From: Euonymus europaeus
Taxonomy: Eukaryota; Streptophyta; Magnoliopsida; Celastrales; Celastraceae
Length of the DNA stretch: 64,000 bases
NCBI GenBank assembly: GCA_963580455.1
Contig: OY756961.1
Location: 13,249,001-13,313,000, forward strand
Reading direction: 5' to 3'
Under the pieces are notes generated by a model. It had not been told where the DNA came from. It did no database searches and saw only the letters and a list, made by a program, of their open reading frames with translations. Shown one piece after another: positions 49,279-62,469 of this stretch. Numbering within the stretch: the first letter of the stretch is position 1; each line of letters begins with the position of its first letter. The translations under genes were made by a program, and so were the position numbers.

Positions 49279-51000
49279 CAACTTTCATAGTCCGAAGTTG
49301 CCCAACTCTCTCTATGGAGGAGCTTTTAACGGTTTTGTCTATTGGTCATAGAAAGTTGGTGTTTTGGCATCGAAATAATCTAGGAAGCTTATACTCTTAA
49401 AACATGACATAGAAGAACAATAAAAAGTCTATCCCGAGCAACTTTCATAGTCCGAAGTTGCTCAACTCTCTCTATGGAGGGGCTTTTAACGGTTTTGTCT
49501 ATTTGTCATAGAAAGTTGGTGTTTTGGCATCGAAATAATGTAGGAAGCTTATAATCGTAAAAGTTGACAAAAAAGAACAAAAAAAACTATATACCGAGCA
49601 ACTTTGATAGTCCGAAGTTGCTCAACTCTCTCTATGGAGGAGCTTTTAACGGTTTTGTCTATTGGTCGTAGAAAGTTGGTGTTTTGGCATCAATATAATG
49701 TAGGAAGCTTATACTCGTAAAATTTCACATAGAAGAACAATAAAAAGTCTATCCCGAGCAACTTTCATAGTCCGAAGTTGCTCAACTCTCTCTATGGAGG
49801 AGCTTTTAACTGTTTTGTCCATTTGTCATAGAAAGTTGGTGTTTTGGCATCGAAATAATCTAGGAAGCTTATACTCGTAAAATTTGATGTAGAAGAACAA
49901 TAAAAATCTATCCCGAGCAACTTTCATAGTCCGAAGTTGCTCAACTCTCTCTATGGAGTAGCTTTTAACGGTTTTGTCCATTTGTCATAGAAAGTTGGTG
50001 TTTTGGCATCCATATAATGTAGGACGCTTATACTCGTAAAATTTGACATAGAAGAACAATAAAAAGTCTATCCCGAGCAACTTTCATAGTCCGAAGTTGC
50101 TCAACTCTCTCTAAGGAGGAGCTTTTAACGGTTTTGTCCATTTGTCATAGAAAGTTGGTGTTTTGGCATCAATATAATGTAGGAAGCTTATACTCGTAAA
50201 ATTTCACATAGAAGAACAATAAAAAGTCTATCCTGAGCAACTTTCATAGTCCGAAGTTGCTCAACTCTCTCTATGGAGGAGCTTTTAACGGTTTTGTCCA
50301 TTTGTCATAGAAAGTTGGTGTTTTGGCATCAATATAATGTAGGAAGCTTATACTCGTAAAATTTGACATAGAAGAACAATAAAAAGTCTATCCCGAGCAA
50401 CTTTAATAGTCCGCAGTTGCTCAACTCTCTCTATGGAGGAGCTTTTAACGGTTTTGTCCATTTGTCATAGAAAGTTGTTGTTTTGGCATCAATATAATGT
50501 AGGAAGCTTATACTCGTAAAATTTCACATAGAAGAACAATAAAAAGTCTATCCCGAGCAACTTTCACAGTCCGAAGTTGCTCAACTCTCTCTATGGAGGA
50601 GCTTTTAACGGTTTTGTTCATTTGTCAAAGAAAGTTGGTGTTTTAGCATCGAAATAATCTAGGAAACTTATACTCATAAAATTTGACATATAGGAACAAT
50701 AAAAAGTGTACACCGAGCAACTTTGATGGTCCGAAGTTGCTCAACTCTCTCTATGGAGGAGCTTTTAACGGTTTTCTTCATTGGTCATAGAAAGTTGGTG
50801 TTTTCGCATCGAAATAATCTAGGAAGCTTATACTCGTAAAACTTGACATAGAAGAACAATAAAAAGTCTATCCCGAGCAACTTTGATAGTCCGCAGTTGC
50901 TCAACTCTCTCTATGGAGGGGCTTTTAACGGTTTTGTCTATTTGTCATAGAAAGTTGGTGTTTTGGCATCGAAATAATCTAGGAAGCTTATACTCGTAAA
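49279..51000. repeat. 11-monomer block (1760 bp), copy 2
   Basis: Copy of 47520-49278, beginning inside a composite monomer at about 49233-49320. A 1-bp or 2-bp loss near 49906 (AATAAAAATCTATCCC) is private to this copy. The P monomer near 49441 has the C-type dyad region (TCATAGTCCGAAG) in place of the P-type one at 47681. From about 49760 the sequence also matches 44000-46330. Confidence 0.8.
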
Positions 51001-53062
51001 ATTTGATGTAGAAGAACAATAAAAAGTCTATCCCGAGCAACTTTCATAGTCCGAAGTTGCTCAACTCTCTCTATGGAGGAGCTTTTAACGGTTTTGTCCA
51101 TTTGTCATAGAAAGTTGGTGTTTTGGCATCCATATAATGTAGGAAGCTTATACTCGTAAAATTTGACATAGAAGAACAATAAAAAGTCTATCCCGAGCAA
51201 CTTTCATAGTCCGAAGTTGCTCAACTCTCTCTAAGGAGGAGCTTTAAACGGTTTTGTCCATTTGTCATAGAAAGTTGGTGTTTTGGCATCCATATAATGT
51301 AGGAAGCTTATACTCGTAAAATTTGACATAGAAGAACAATAAAAAGTCTATCCCGAGCAACTTTCATAGTCCGAAGTTGCTCAACTCTCTCTATGGAGGA
51401 GCTTTTAACGGTTTTGTCCATTTGTCAAAGAAAGTTGGTGTTTTAGCATCGAAATAATCTAGGAAGCTTATACTCATAAAATTTGACATATAGGAACAAT
51501 AAAAAGTGTACACCGAGCAACTTTGATGGTCCGAAGTTGCTCAACTCTCTCTATGGAGGAGCTTTTAACGGTTTTCTTTATTTGTCATAGAAAGTTGGTG
51601 TTTTGGCATCGAAATAATCTTGGAAGCTTATACTCGTAAAACTTGAAATAGAAGAACAAGAAAAAGTCTATCCCGAGAACCTTTGATAGTTCGGAGTTGC
51701 TCAACTCTCTCTATGGAGGAGCTTTTAACGGTTTTATCTATTTGTCATAGAAAGTTGGTGTTTTGGCATCGAAATAATGTAGGAAGCTTATAATCGTAAA
51801 AGTTGACAAAGAAGAACAAAAAAAATTATATACCGAGCAACTTTGATAGTCCGAAGTTGCTCAACTCTCTCTATGGAGGAGCTTTTAACGGTTTGGTCTA
51901 TTGGTCATAGAAAGTTGGTGTTTTGGAATCAATATAATGTAGGAAGCTTATACTCGTAAAATTTCACATAGAAGAACAATAAAAAGTCTATCCCGAGCAA
52001 CTTTCATAGTCCGAAGTTGCTCAACTCTCTCTATGGAGGAGCTTTTAACGGTTTTGTCCATTTGTCATAGAAAGTTGGTGTTTTGGCATCGAAATAATCT
52101 AGGAAGCTTATACTCGTAAAATTTGATGTAGAAGAACAATAAAAAGTCTATCCCGAGCAACTTTGATAGTCCGAAGTTGCTCAACTCTCTCTATGGATGA
52201 GCTTTTAACGGTTTTGTCCATTTGTCAAAGAAAGTGGTGTTTCGGCATCCATATAATGTAGGAAGCTTATACTCGTAAAATTTGACATAGAAGAACAATA
52301 AAAAGTCTATCCCGAGCAACTTTCATAGTCCGAAGTTGCTCAACTCTCTCTAAGGAGGAGCTTTTAACGGTTTTGTCCATTTGTCATAGAAAGTTGGTGT
52401 TTTGGCATCAATATAATGTAGGAAGCTTATTCTCGTAAAATTTCACATAGAAGAACAATAAAAAGTCTATCCTGAGCAACTTTCATAGTCCGAAGTTGCT
52501 CAACTCTCTCTATGGAGGAGCTTTTAACGGTTTTGTCCATTTGTCATAGAAAGTTGGTGTTTTGGCATCAATAAAATGTAGGAAGCTTATACTCGTAAAA
52601 TTTGACTTAGAAGAACAATAAAAAGTCTATCCCGAGCAACTTTGATAGTCCGCAATTGCTCAACTCTCTCTATGGAGGAGCTTTTAACGGTTTTGTCCAT
52701 TTGTCATAGAAAGTTGGTGTTTTGGCATCAATATAATGTAGGAAGCTTATACTCGTAAAATTTCACATAGAAGAACAATAAAAAGTCTATCCCGAGCAAC
52801 TTTCACAGTCCGAAGTTGCTCAACTCTCTCTATGGAGGAGCTTTTAACGGTTTTGTCCATTTGTCATAGAAAGTTGGTGTTTTGGCATCAACATAATGTA
52901 GGAAGCTTATACTCGTAAAATTTCACATAGAAGAACAATAAAAAGTCTATCCCGAGCAACTTTCACAGTCCGAAGTTGCTCAACTCTCTCTATGGAGGAG
53001 CTTTTAACGGTTTTGTCCATTTGTCAAAGAAAGTTGGTGTTTTAGCATCGAAATAATCTAGG

Positions 53063-53225
53063 AAGCTTATTATACTCATAAAATTTGACATATAGGAACA
53101 ATAAAAAGTGTACACCGAGCAACTTTGATGGTCAGAAGTTGCTCAACTCTCTCTATGGAGGAGCTTTTAACGGTTTTCTTCATTTGTCATAGAAAGTTGG
53201 TGTTTTGGCATCGAAATAATCTAGG
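53063..53225. repeat. 163-bp G monomer with a 3-bp insertion
   Basis: The start reads AAGCTTATTATACTC instead of AAGCTTATACTC, a 3-bp direct duplication of TAT or ATT right after the HindIII site. The dyad follows in the G form, with a private TGATGGTCAG loop. Confidence 0.85.
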
Positions 53226-54025
53226 AAGCTTATACTCGTAAAACTCGAAATAGAAGAACAAGAAAAAGTCTATCCCGAGAACCTTTGATAGTTCGGAGTT
53301 GCTCAGCTCTCTCTATGGGGGAGCTTTTAACGGTTTTATCTATTTGTCATAGAAAGTTGGTGTTTTGGCATCGAAATAATGTAGGAAGCTTATACTCGTA
53401 AAATTTGACATAGAAGAAGAATAAAAATTGTACACCGAGCAACTTTGATGATCCAAAGTCGCTCAACACTCTCTATTGAAGAGCTTTTAACGGTTTTGTC
53501 CATTTGTCATAGAAAGTTGGTGTTTTGGCATCAAAATAATGAAGGAAGCTTATACTCGTAAAAGTTGACAAAGAAGAACAAAAAAAATTATATACCGAGC
53601 AACTTTGATAGTCCGAAGTTGCTCAACTCTCTCTATGGAGGAGCTTTTAACGGTTTTGTCTATTGGTCAGAGAAAGTTGGTGTTTTGGCATCGAAATAAT
53701 CTAGGAAGCTTATACTCGTAAAATTTGATGTAGAAGAACAATAAAAAGTCTATCCCGAGCAACTTTGATAGTCCGAAGTTGCTCAACTCTCTCTATGGAG
53801 GAGCTTTTAACGGTTTTGTCCATTTGTCATAGAAAGTTGGTGTTTTGGCATCGAAATAATCTAGGAAGCTTATACTCGTAAAATTTGATGTAGAAGAACA
53901 ATAAAAAGTCTATCCCGAGCAACTTTGATGGTCCGAAGTTGCTCAACTCTCTCTATGGAGGAGCTTTTAACGGTTTTGTCCATTTGTCATAGAAAGTTGG
54001 TGTTTTGGAATCGAAATAATGTAGG

Positions 54026-54185
54026 AAGCTTATACTCGTAAAATTTGACATAGAAGAACAATAAAAATTGTACACCGAGCAACTTTGATGGTCCGAAGTT
54101 GCTCAACTCTCTCTATTGAAGAGCTTTTAACGGTTTTGTCCATTTTTCATAGAAAGTTGGTGTTTTGGCATCAAAATAATGTAGG
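54026..54185. repeat. D monomer with a G-type patch that restores the dyad
   Basis: The monomer starts and ends as class D (AAAAATTGTACACC on the left; CTATTGAAGAGC and CATCAAAATAATG on the right). Between them it reads TGATGGTCCG, AAGTTGCTC and CAACTCTCTC, as in class G. The normal D form has TGATGATCCA, AAGTCGCTC and CAACACTCTC. The foreign tract is about 30 bp or less and makes the inverted repeat perfect again. A short gene-conversion event is the simplest explanation. Confidence 0.85.
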
Positions 54186-55430
54186 AAGCTTATACTCGTA
54201 AAAGTTGACAAAGAAGAACAATAAAAAGTATATCCCGTGCAACTTTGATAGTCCGAAGTTGCTCAACTCTCTCTATGGAGGAGCTTTTAACTGTTTTGTC
54301 CATTTGTCATAGAAAGTTGGTGTTTTGGCATCGAAATAATCTTGGAAGCTTATACTCGTAAACTTTGACGTAGAAGAACAATAAAAAGTCTATCCCTTGC
54401 AACTTTGATAGTTCGGAGTTGCTCAACTCTTTCTATGGAGGAGCTTTTAACGGTTTTGTCCATTTGTCATAGAAAGTTGATGTTTTGGCATCGAAATAAT
54501 GTAGGAAGCTTATACTCGTAAAATTTGACATAGAAGAACAATAAAAAGTCTATCCCGAGCAACTTTCATAGTCCGAAGTTGCTCAACTCTCTCTATAGAG
54601 GAGCTTTTAACGGTTTTGACCATTTGTCATAGAAAGTTGGTGTTTTGGCATCAATATAATGTGGGAAGCTTATACTCGTAAAATTTGACATAGAAGAACA
54701 ATAAAAAGTCTATCCCGAGCAACTTTCATAGTCCGAAGTTGCTCAACTCTCTCTATGGAGGAGCTTTTAACGGTTTTGTCCATTTGTCATAGAAAGTTGG
54801 TGTTTTGGCATCAATATAATGTAGGAAGCTTATACTTGTAAAATTTCACATAGAAGAATAATAAAAAGTCTATCCCGAGCAACTTTCATAGTCCGAAGTT
54901 GCTCAACTCTCTCTAAGGAGGAGCTTTTAACGGTTTTGTCCATTTGTCATAGAAAGTTGGTGTTTTGGCATCCATATAATGTAGGAAGCTTATACTCGTA
55001 AAATTTCACATAGACGAACAATAAAAAGTCTATCCCGAGCAACTTTCATAGTCCGAAGTTGCTCAACTGTCTCTATGGAGGAGCTTTTAATGGTTTTGTC
55101 CATTTGTCAAATAAAGTTGGTGTTTTAGCATCGAAATAATCTAGGAAGCTTATACTCATAAAATTTGACATATAGGAACAATAAAAAGTGTACACCGAGC
55201 AACTTTGATGGTCCGAAGTTGCTCAACTCTCTCTATGGAGGAGCTTTTAACGGTTTTCTTCATTTGTCATAGAAAGTTGGTGTTTTGGCATCGAAATAAT
55301 CTTGGAAGCTTATACTCGTAAAACTTGAAATAGAAGAACAATAAAAAGTGTATCCCGAGAACCTTTGATAGTTCGGAGTTGCTCAACTCTCTCTACGGAG
55401 GAGCTTTTAACGGTTTTATCTATTTGTCAT

Positions 55431-56960
55431 AGAAAGTTGGTGTTTTGGCATCGAAATAATGTAGGAAGCTTATACTCGTAAAAGTTGACAAAGAAGAACA
55501 AAAAATATTATATACCGAGCAACTTTGATAGTCCGAAGTTGCTCAACTCTCTCTATGGAGGAGCTTTTAACGGTTTTGTCTATTGGTCATAGAATGTTGG
55601 TGTTTTGGCATCGAAATAATCTAGGAAGCTTATACTCGTAAAACTTGACATAGAAGAACAATAAAAAGTCTATCCCGAGCAACTTTGATAGTCCGCAGTT
55701 GCTCAACTCTCTCTATGGAGGGGCTTTTAACGGTTTTGTCTATTTGTCATAGAAAGTTGGTGTTTTGGCATCGAAATAATGTAGGAAGCTTATAATCATA
55801 AAAGTTGACAAAGAAGAACAAAAAAAATTATATACCGAGCAACTTTGATAGTCCGAAGTTGCTCAACTCTCTCTATGGAGGAGCTTTTAACGGTTTTGTC
55901 TATTGGTCATAGAAAGTTGGTGTTTTGGCATCAATATAATGTAGGAAGCTTATACTCGTAAAATTTCACATAGAAGAACAATAAAAAGTCTATCCCGAAC
56001 AACTTTCATAGTCCGAAGTTACTCAACTCTCTCTATGGAGGAGCTTTTAACGGTTTTGTCCATTTGTCATAGAAAGTTGGTGTTTTGGCATCGAAATAAT
56101 CTAGGAAGCTTATACTCGTAAAATTTGATGTAGAAGAACAATAAAAAGTCTATCCCGAGCAACTTTCATAGTTCGAAGTTGCTCAACTCTCTCTATGGAG
56201 GAGCTTTTAACGGTTTTGTCCATTTGTCATAGAAAGTTGGTGTTTTGGCATCCATATAATGTAGGAAGCTTATACTCGTAAAATTTGACATAGAAAAACA
56301 ATAAAAAGTCTATCCCGAGCAACTTTCATAGTCCGAAGTTGCTCAACTCTCTCTAAGGAGGAGCTTTTAACGGTTTTGTCCATTTTTCATAGAAAGTTTG
56401 TGTTTTGGCATCCATATAATGTAAGAAGCTTATACTCGTAAAATTTCACATAGAAGAACAATAAAAAGTCTATCCTGAGCAACTTTCATAGTCCGAAGTT
56501 GCTCAACTCTCTCTATGGAGGAGCTTTTAACAGTTTTGTCCATTTGTCATAGAAAGTTGGTGTTTTGGCATCAATATAATGTTGGAAGCTTATACTCGTA
56601 AAATTCGACATAGAGGAACAATAAAAAGTCTATCCTGAGCAACTTTGATAGTCCGCAGTTGCTCAACTCTCTCTATGGAGGAGCTTTTAACGGTTTTGTC
56701 CATTTGTCATAGAAAGTTGGTGTTTTGGCATCAATATAATGTAGGAAGCTTATACTCGTAAAATTTCACATAGAAGAACAATAAAAAGTCTATCCCGAGC
56801 AACTTTCATAGTCCGAAGTTGCTCAACTCTCTCTATGGAGGAGCTTTTAACGGTTTTGTCCATTTGTCAAAGAAAGTTGGTGTTTTAGCATCGAAATAAT
56901 CTAGGAAGCTTATACTCATAAAATTTGACATATAGGAACAATAAAAAGTGTACACCGAGC
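55431..56960. repeat. 44-monomer-spaced block, copy 1
   Basis: This run returns at 62470-64000, 7039-7040 bp away. Shared rare variants are AAAAATATTATATACC (55501 and 62540), CATAGAATGTTGG (55589 and 62629), ATAATCATAAAAG (55792 and 62832), GTAAGAAGC (56421 and 63461) and TAGAGGAACAATAAAAAG (56612 and 63652). Confidence 0.85.
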
Positions 56961-59107
56961 AACTTTGATGGTCCGAAGTTGCTCAACTCTCTCTATGGAG
57001 GAGCTTTTAACGGTTTTCTTCGTTTGTCATAGAAAGTTGGTGTTATGGCATCGAAATAATCTAGGAAGCTTATACTCGTAAAACTCGAAATAGAAGAACA
57101 AGAAAAAGTCTATCCCGAGAACCTTTGATAGTTCGGAGTTGCTCAACTCTCTCTATGGGGGAGCTTTTAACGGTTTTATCTATATGTCATAGAAAGTTGG
57201 TGTTTTGGCATCGAAATAATGTAGGAAGCTTATACTCGTAAAATTTGACATAGAAGAACAATAAAAATTGTACACCGAGCAACTTTGATGATCTAAAGTC
57301 GCTCAACACTCTCGATTGAAGAGCTTTTAACGGTTTTGTCCATTTGTCATAGAAAGTTGGTGTTTTGGCATCAAAATAATGTAGGAAGCTTATACTCGTA
57401 AAAGTTGACAAAGAAGAACAATAAAAAGTCTATCCCGAGCAACTTTGATAGTCCGAAGTTGCTCAACTCTCTCTATGGAGGAGCTTTTAACGGTTTTGTC
57501 TATTTGTCATAGAAAGTTGGTGTTTTGGCATCGAAATAATCTAGGAAGCTTATACTCGTAAAATTTGACGTAGAAGAACAATAAAAAGTCTATCCCAAGC
57601 AACTTCGATAGTTCGGAGTTGCTCAACTCTTTCTATGGAGGAGCTTTTAACGGTTTTGTCCATTTGTCATAGAAAGTTGATGTTTTGGCAGCGAAATAAT
57701 GTAGGAAGCTTATACTCGTAAAATTTGACATAGAAGAACAATAAAAAGTCTATCCCGAGCAACTTTCATAGTCCGAAGTTGCTCAACTCTCTCTATGGAG
57801 GAGCTTTAAACGGTTTTGTCCATTTGTCATAGAAAGTTGGTGTTTTGGCATCAATATAATGTAGGAAGCTTATACTCGTAAAATTTGACATAGAAGAACA
57901 ATAAAAAGTCTATCCCGAGCAACTTTCATAGTCCGAAGTAGCTCAACTCTCTCTATGTTGGAGCTTTTAACGGTTTTGTCCATTTGTCATAGGAAGTTGG
58001 TGTTTTGGCATCAATATAATGTAGGAAGCTTATACTCGTAAAATTTGACATAGAAGAACAATAAAAAGTCTATCCCGAGCAACTTTCATAGTCCGAAGTT
58101 GCTCAACTCTCTCTAAGGAGGAGCTTTTAACGGTTTTGTCCATTTGTCATAGAAAGTTGGTGTTTTGGCATCAATATAATGTGGGAAGCTTATACTCGTA
58201 AAATTTCACATAGAAGAACAATAAAAAGTCTATCCCGAGCAACTTTCATAGTCCGAAGTTGCTCAACTCTCTCTATGGAGGAGCTTTTAACGGTTTTGTC
58301 CATTTGTCAAAGAAAGTTGGTGTTTTAGCATCGAAATAATCTAGGAAGCTTATACTCATAAAATTTGACATATAGGAACAATAAAAAGTGTACACCGAGC
58401 AACTTTGATGGTCCGAAGTTGGTCAACTCTCTCTATGGAGGTGCTTTTAACGGTTTTCTTCATTTTTCATAGAAAGTTGGTGTTTTGGCATCGAAATAAT
58501 CTAGGAAGCTTATACTCGTAAAACTTGAAATAGAAGAACAAGAAAAAGTCTATCCCGAGAACCTTTGATAGTTCGGAGTTGCTCAACTCTCTCTATGGAG
58601 GAGCTTTTAACGGTTTTATCTATTTGTCATAGAAAGTTGGTGTTTTGGCATCGAAATAATGTAGGAAGCTTATACTCGTAAAAGTTGACAAAGAAGAACA
58701 AAAAAAATTATATACCGAGCAACTTTGATAGTCCGAAGTTGCTCAACTCTCTCTATGGAGGAGCTTTTAACGGTTTTGTCTATTGGTCATAGAAAGTTGG
58801 TGTTTTGGCATCAAAATAATCTAGGAAGCTTATACTCGTAAAACTTGACATAGAAGAACAATAAAAAGTTTATTCCGAGCAACTTTGATAGATGCAGTTG
58901 CTCAACTCTCTCTATGGAGAAGCTTTTAACGGTTTTGTCTATTTGTCATAGAAAGTTGGTGTTTTGGCATCGAAATAATCTAGGAAGCTTATACTCGTAA
59001 AATTTCACATAGAAGAACAATAAAAAGTCTATCCCGAGCAACTTTGATAGTCCGAAGTTGCTCAACTCTCTTTATGGAGGAGCTTTTAACGGTTTTGTCT
59101 ATTGGTC
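56961..59107. repeat. Mixed-order monomers between repeated blocks
   Basis: G, E, D, T-like, acGTAG-type, three M- or C-type monomers, G, E, K and P. The stretch 58480-58980 matches 62000-62500 at 3520 bp (22 monomers). A T-like monomer near 57411 has lost TATATCCCGTGC and reads TCTATCCCGAGC, so its dyad is intact. A P monomer near 58890 reads GATAGATGCAG, one base short in the loop. TATATGTCATAG near 57181 is a private change. Confidence 0.72.
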
Positions 59108-60547
59108 ATAGAAAGTTGGTGTTTTGGCATCGAAATAATCTAGGAAGCTTATACTCGTAAAACTTGACATAGAAGAACAATAAAAAGTCTATCCCGAGAA
59201 ACTTTGATAGTCCGCAGTTGCTCAACTCTCTCTATGGAGGGGCTTTTAACGGTTTTATCTATTTGTCATAGAAAGTTGGTGTTTTGGCATCGAAATAATG
59301 TAGGAAGCTTATAATCATAAAAGTTGACAAAGAAGAACAAAAAAAATTATATACCGAGCAACTTTGATAGTCCGAAGTTGCTCAACTCTCTCTACGGAGG
59401 AGCTTTTAACGGTTTTGTCTATTGGTCATAGAAAGTTGGTGTTTTGGCATCAATATAATGTAGGAAGCTTATACTCGTAAAATTTCACATAGAAGAACAA
59501 TAAAAAGTATATCCCGAACAACTTTCATAGTCCGAAGTTACTCAACTCTCTCTATGGAGGAGCTTTTAACGGTTTTGTCCATTTGTCATAGAAAGTTGGT
59601 GTTTTGGCATCGAAATAATCTAGGAAGCTTATACTCGTAAAATTTGATGTAGAAGAACAATAAAAAGTCTATCCCGAGCAACTTTGATAGTTCGGAGTTG
59701 CTTAACTCTCTCTATGGAGGAGCTTTTAACGGTTTTGTCCATTTGTCATAGAAAGTTGGTGTTTTGGCATCCATATAATTTAGGAAGCTTATACTCGTAA
59801 AATTTGACATAGAAGAACAATAAAAAGTCTATCCCGAGCAACTTTCATAGTCCGAAGTTGCTCAACTCTCTCTAAGGAGGAGCTTTTAACGGTTTTGTCC
59901 ATTTTTCATAGAAAGTTTGTGTTTTGGCATCAATATAATGTAGGAAGCTTATACTCGTAAAATTTCACATAGAAGAACAATAAAAAGTCTATCCTGAGCA
60001 ACTTTCATAGTCCGAAGTTGCTCAACTCTCTCTATGGAGGAGCTTTTAACAGTTTTGTCTATTTGTCATAGAAAGTTGGTGTTTTGGCATCAATATAATG
60101 TTGGAAGCTTATACTCGTAAAATTTGACATAGAGGAACAATAAAAAGTCTATCCTGAGCAACTTTGATAGTCCGCAGTTGCTCAACTCTCTCTATGGAGG
60201 AGCTTTTAACGGTTTTGTCCATTTGTCATAGAAAGTTGGTGTTTTGGCATCAATATAATGTAGGAATCTTATACTCGTAATATTTCACATAGAAGAACAA
60301 TAAAAAGTCTAACCCGAGCAACTTTCATAGTCCGAAGTTGCTCAACTCTTTCTATGGAGGAGCTTTTAACGGTTTTGTCCATTTGTCAAAGAAAGTTTGT
60401 GTTTTAGCATCGAAATAATCTAGGAAGCTTATACTCGTAAAACTTGACATAGAAGAACAATAAAAAGTTTATTCCGAGCAACTTTGATAGTCCGCAGTTG
60501 CTCAACTCTCTCTATGGAGGAGCTTTTAACGGTTTTCTTCATTTTTC
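59108..60547. repeat. Late 9-monomer unit (1440 bp), copy 1
   Basis: An exact 1440-bp spacing links this unit to the next. Rare shared variants are CTCTCTACGG (59389 and 60829), TATATCCCGAACAAC (59508 and 60948), AGTCTAACCCGAGC (60307 and 61747), GGAATCTTATAC (60264 and 61704, HindIII site lost) and AAAGTTTATTCCGAGC (60465 and 61905). It differs in content from the 9-monomer unit at 3810-5248. Confidence 0.9.
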
Positions 60548-62046
60548 ATAGAAAGTTGGTGTTTTGGCATCGAAATAATCTAGGAAGCTTATACTCGTAA
60601 AACTTGACATAGAAGAACAATAAAAAGTCTATCCCGAGAAACTTTGATAGTCCGCAGTTGCTCAACTCTCTCTATGGAGGGGCTTTTAACGGTTTTATCT
60701 ATTTGTCATAGAAAGTTGGTGTTTTGGCATCGAAATAATGTAGGAAGCTTATAATCATAAAAGTTGACAAAGAAGAACAAAAAAAATTATATACCGAGCA
60801 ACTTTGATAGTCCGAAGTTGCTCAACTCTCTCTACGGAGGAGCTTTTAACGGTTTTGTCTATTGGTCATAGAAAGTTGGTGTTTTGGCATCAATATAATG
60901 TAGGAAGCTTATACTCGTAAAATTTCACATAGAAGAACAATAAAAAGTATATCCCGAACAACTTTCATAGTCCGAAGTTACTCAACTCTCTCTATGGAGG
61001 AGCTTTTAACGGTTTTGTCCATTTGTCATAGAAAGTTGGTGTTTTGGCATCGAAATAATCTAGGAAGCTTATACTCGTAAAATTTGATGTAGAAGAACAA
61101 TAAAAAGTCTATCCCGAGCAACTTTGATAGTTCGGAGTTGCTCAACTCTCTCTATGGAGGAGCTTTTAACGGTTTTGTCCATTTGTCATAGAAAGTTGGT
61201 GTTTTGGCATCCATATAATGTAGGAAGCTTATACTCGTAAAATTTGACATAGAAGAACAATAAAAAGTCTATCCCGAGCAACTTTCATAGTCCGAAGTTG
61301 CTCAACTCTCTCTAAGGAGGAGCTTTTAACGGTTTTGTCCATTTTTCATAGAAAGTTTGTGTTTTGGCATCAATATAATGTAGGAAGCTTATACTCGTAA
61401 AATTTCACATAGAAGAACAATAAAAAGTCTATCCTGAGCAACTTTCATAGTCCGAAGTTGCTCAACTCTCTCTATGGAGGAGCTTTTAACAGTTTTGTCT
61501 ATTTGTCATAGAAAGTTGGTGTTTTGGCATCAATATAATGTTGGAAGCTTATACTCGTAAAATTTGACATAGAGGAACAATAAAAAGTCTATCCTGAGCA
61601 ACTTTGATAGTCCGCAGTTGCTCAACTCTCTCTATGGAGGAGCTTTTAACGGTTTTGTCCATTTGTCATAGAAAGTTGGTGTTTTGGCATCAATATAATG
61701 TAGGAATCTTATACTCGTAATATTTCACATAGAAGAACAATAAAAAGTCTAACCCGAGCAACTTTCATAGTCCGAAGTTGCTCAACTCTTTCTATGGAGG
61801 AGCTTTTAACGGTTTTGTCCATTTGTCAAAGAAAGTTTGTGTTTTAGCATCGAAATAATCTAGGAAGCTTATACTCGTAAAACTTGACATAGAAGAACAA
61901 TAAAAAGTTTATTCCGAGCAACTTTGATAGTCCGCAGTTGCTCAACTCTCTCTATGGAGGAGCTTTTAACGGTTTTCTTCATTTTTCATAGAAAGTTGGT
62001 GTTTTGGCATCGAAATAATCTAGGAAGCTTATACTCGTAAAACTTG
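60548..62046. repeat. Late 9-monomer unit, copy 2
   Basis: Tandem copy of 59108-60547, apparently almost identical. One visible change is GTTGCTTAACTC near 59697 against GTTGCTCAACTC near 61137. It runs on slightly past a full unit and breaks near 62046, where AACTTGAAATAG (class E) replaces AACTTGACATAG. The low divergence suggests a recent duplication. Confidence 0.88.
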
Positions 62047-62469
62047 AAATAGAAGAACAAGAAAAAGTCTATCCCGAGAACCTTTGATAGTTCGGAGTTG
62101 CTCAACTCTCTCTATGGAGGAGCTTTTAACGGTTTTATCTATTTGTCATAGAAAGTTGGTGTTTTGGCATCGAAATAATGTAGGAAGCTTATACTCGTAA
62201 AAGTTGACAAAGAAGAACAAAAAAAATTATATACCGAGCAACTTTGATAGTCCGAAGTTGCTCAACTCTCTCTATGGAGGAGCTTTTAGCGGTTTTGTCT
62301 ATTGGTCATAGAAAGTTGGTGTTTTGGCATCGAAATAATCTAGGAAGCTTATACTCGTAAAACTTGACATAGAAGAACAATAAAAAGTTTATTCCGAGCA
62401 ACTTTGATAGTCCGCAGTTGCTCAACTCTCTCTATGGAGAAGCTTTTAACGGTTTTGTCTATTTGTCAT
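62047..62469. repeat. E, K and P monomers joining two blocks
   Basis: A short E-K-P run matching 58527-58950. The K monomer has TTTTAGCGG at 62285, a rare change in the otherwise constant TTTTAACGG segment. It joins the end of the 1440-bp duplication to the 7040-bp spaced block. Confidence 0.75.

Larger units (their letters stand above)
51001..55430. repeat. Mixed-order monomers, no long tandem unit
   Basis: The first kilobase repeats 45281-46330. Then follow V, M, C and P monomers (CATCAATAAAATG near 52568 recalls 33702 and 36420), two adjacent near-identical C monomers at about 52742-53062, G, E, D, K, two V monomers, a converted D monomer at 54026, T, and C- and M-type monomers. A monomer near 52220-52260 has AAAGTGGTGTTTCGGC with a 2-bp loss. 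No unit repeats in tandem within this stretch. Confidence 0.72.
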
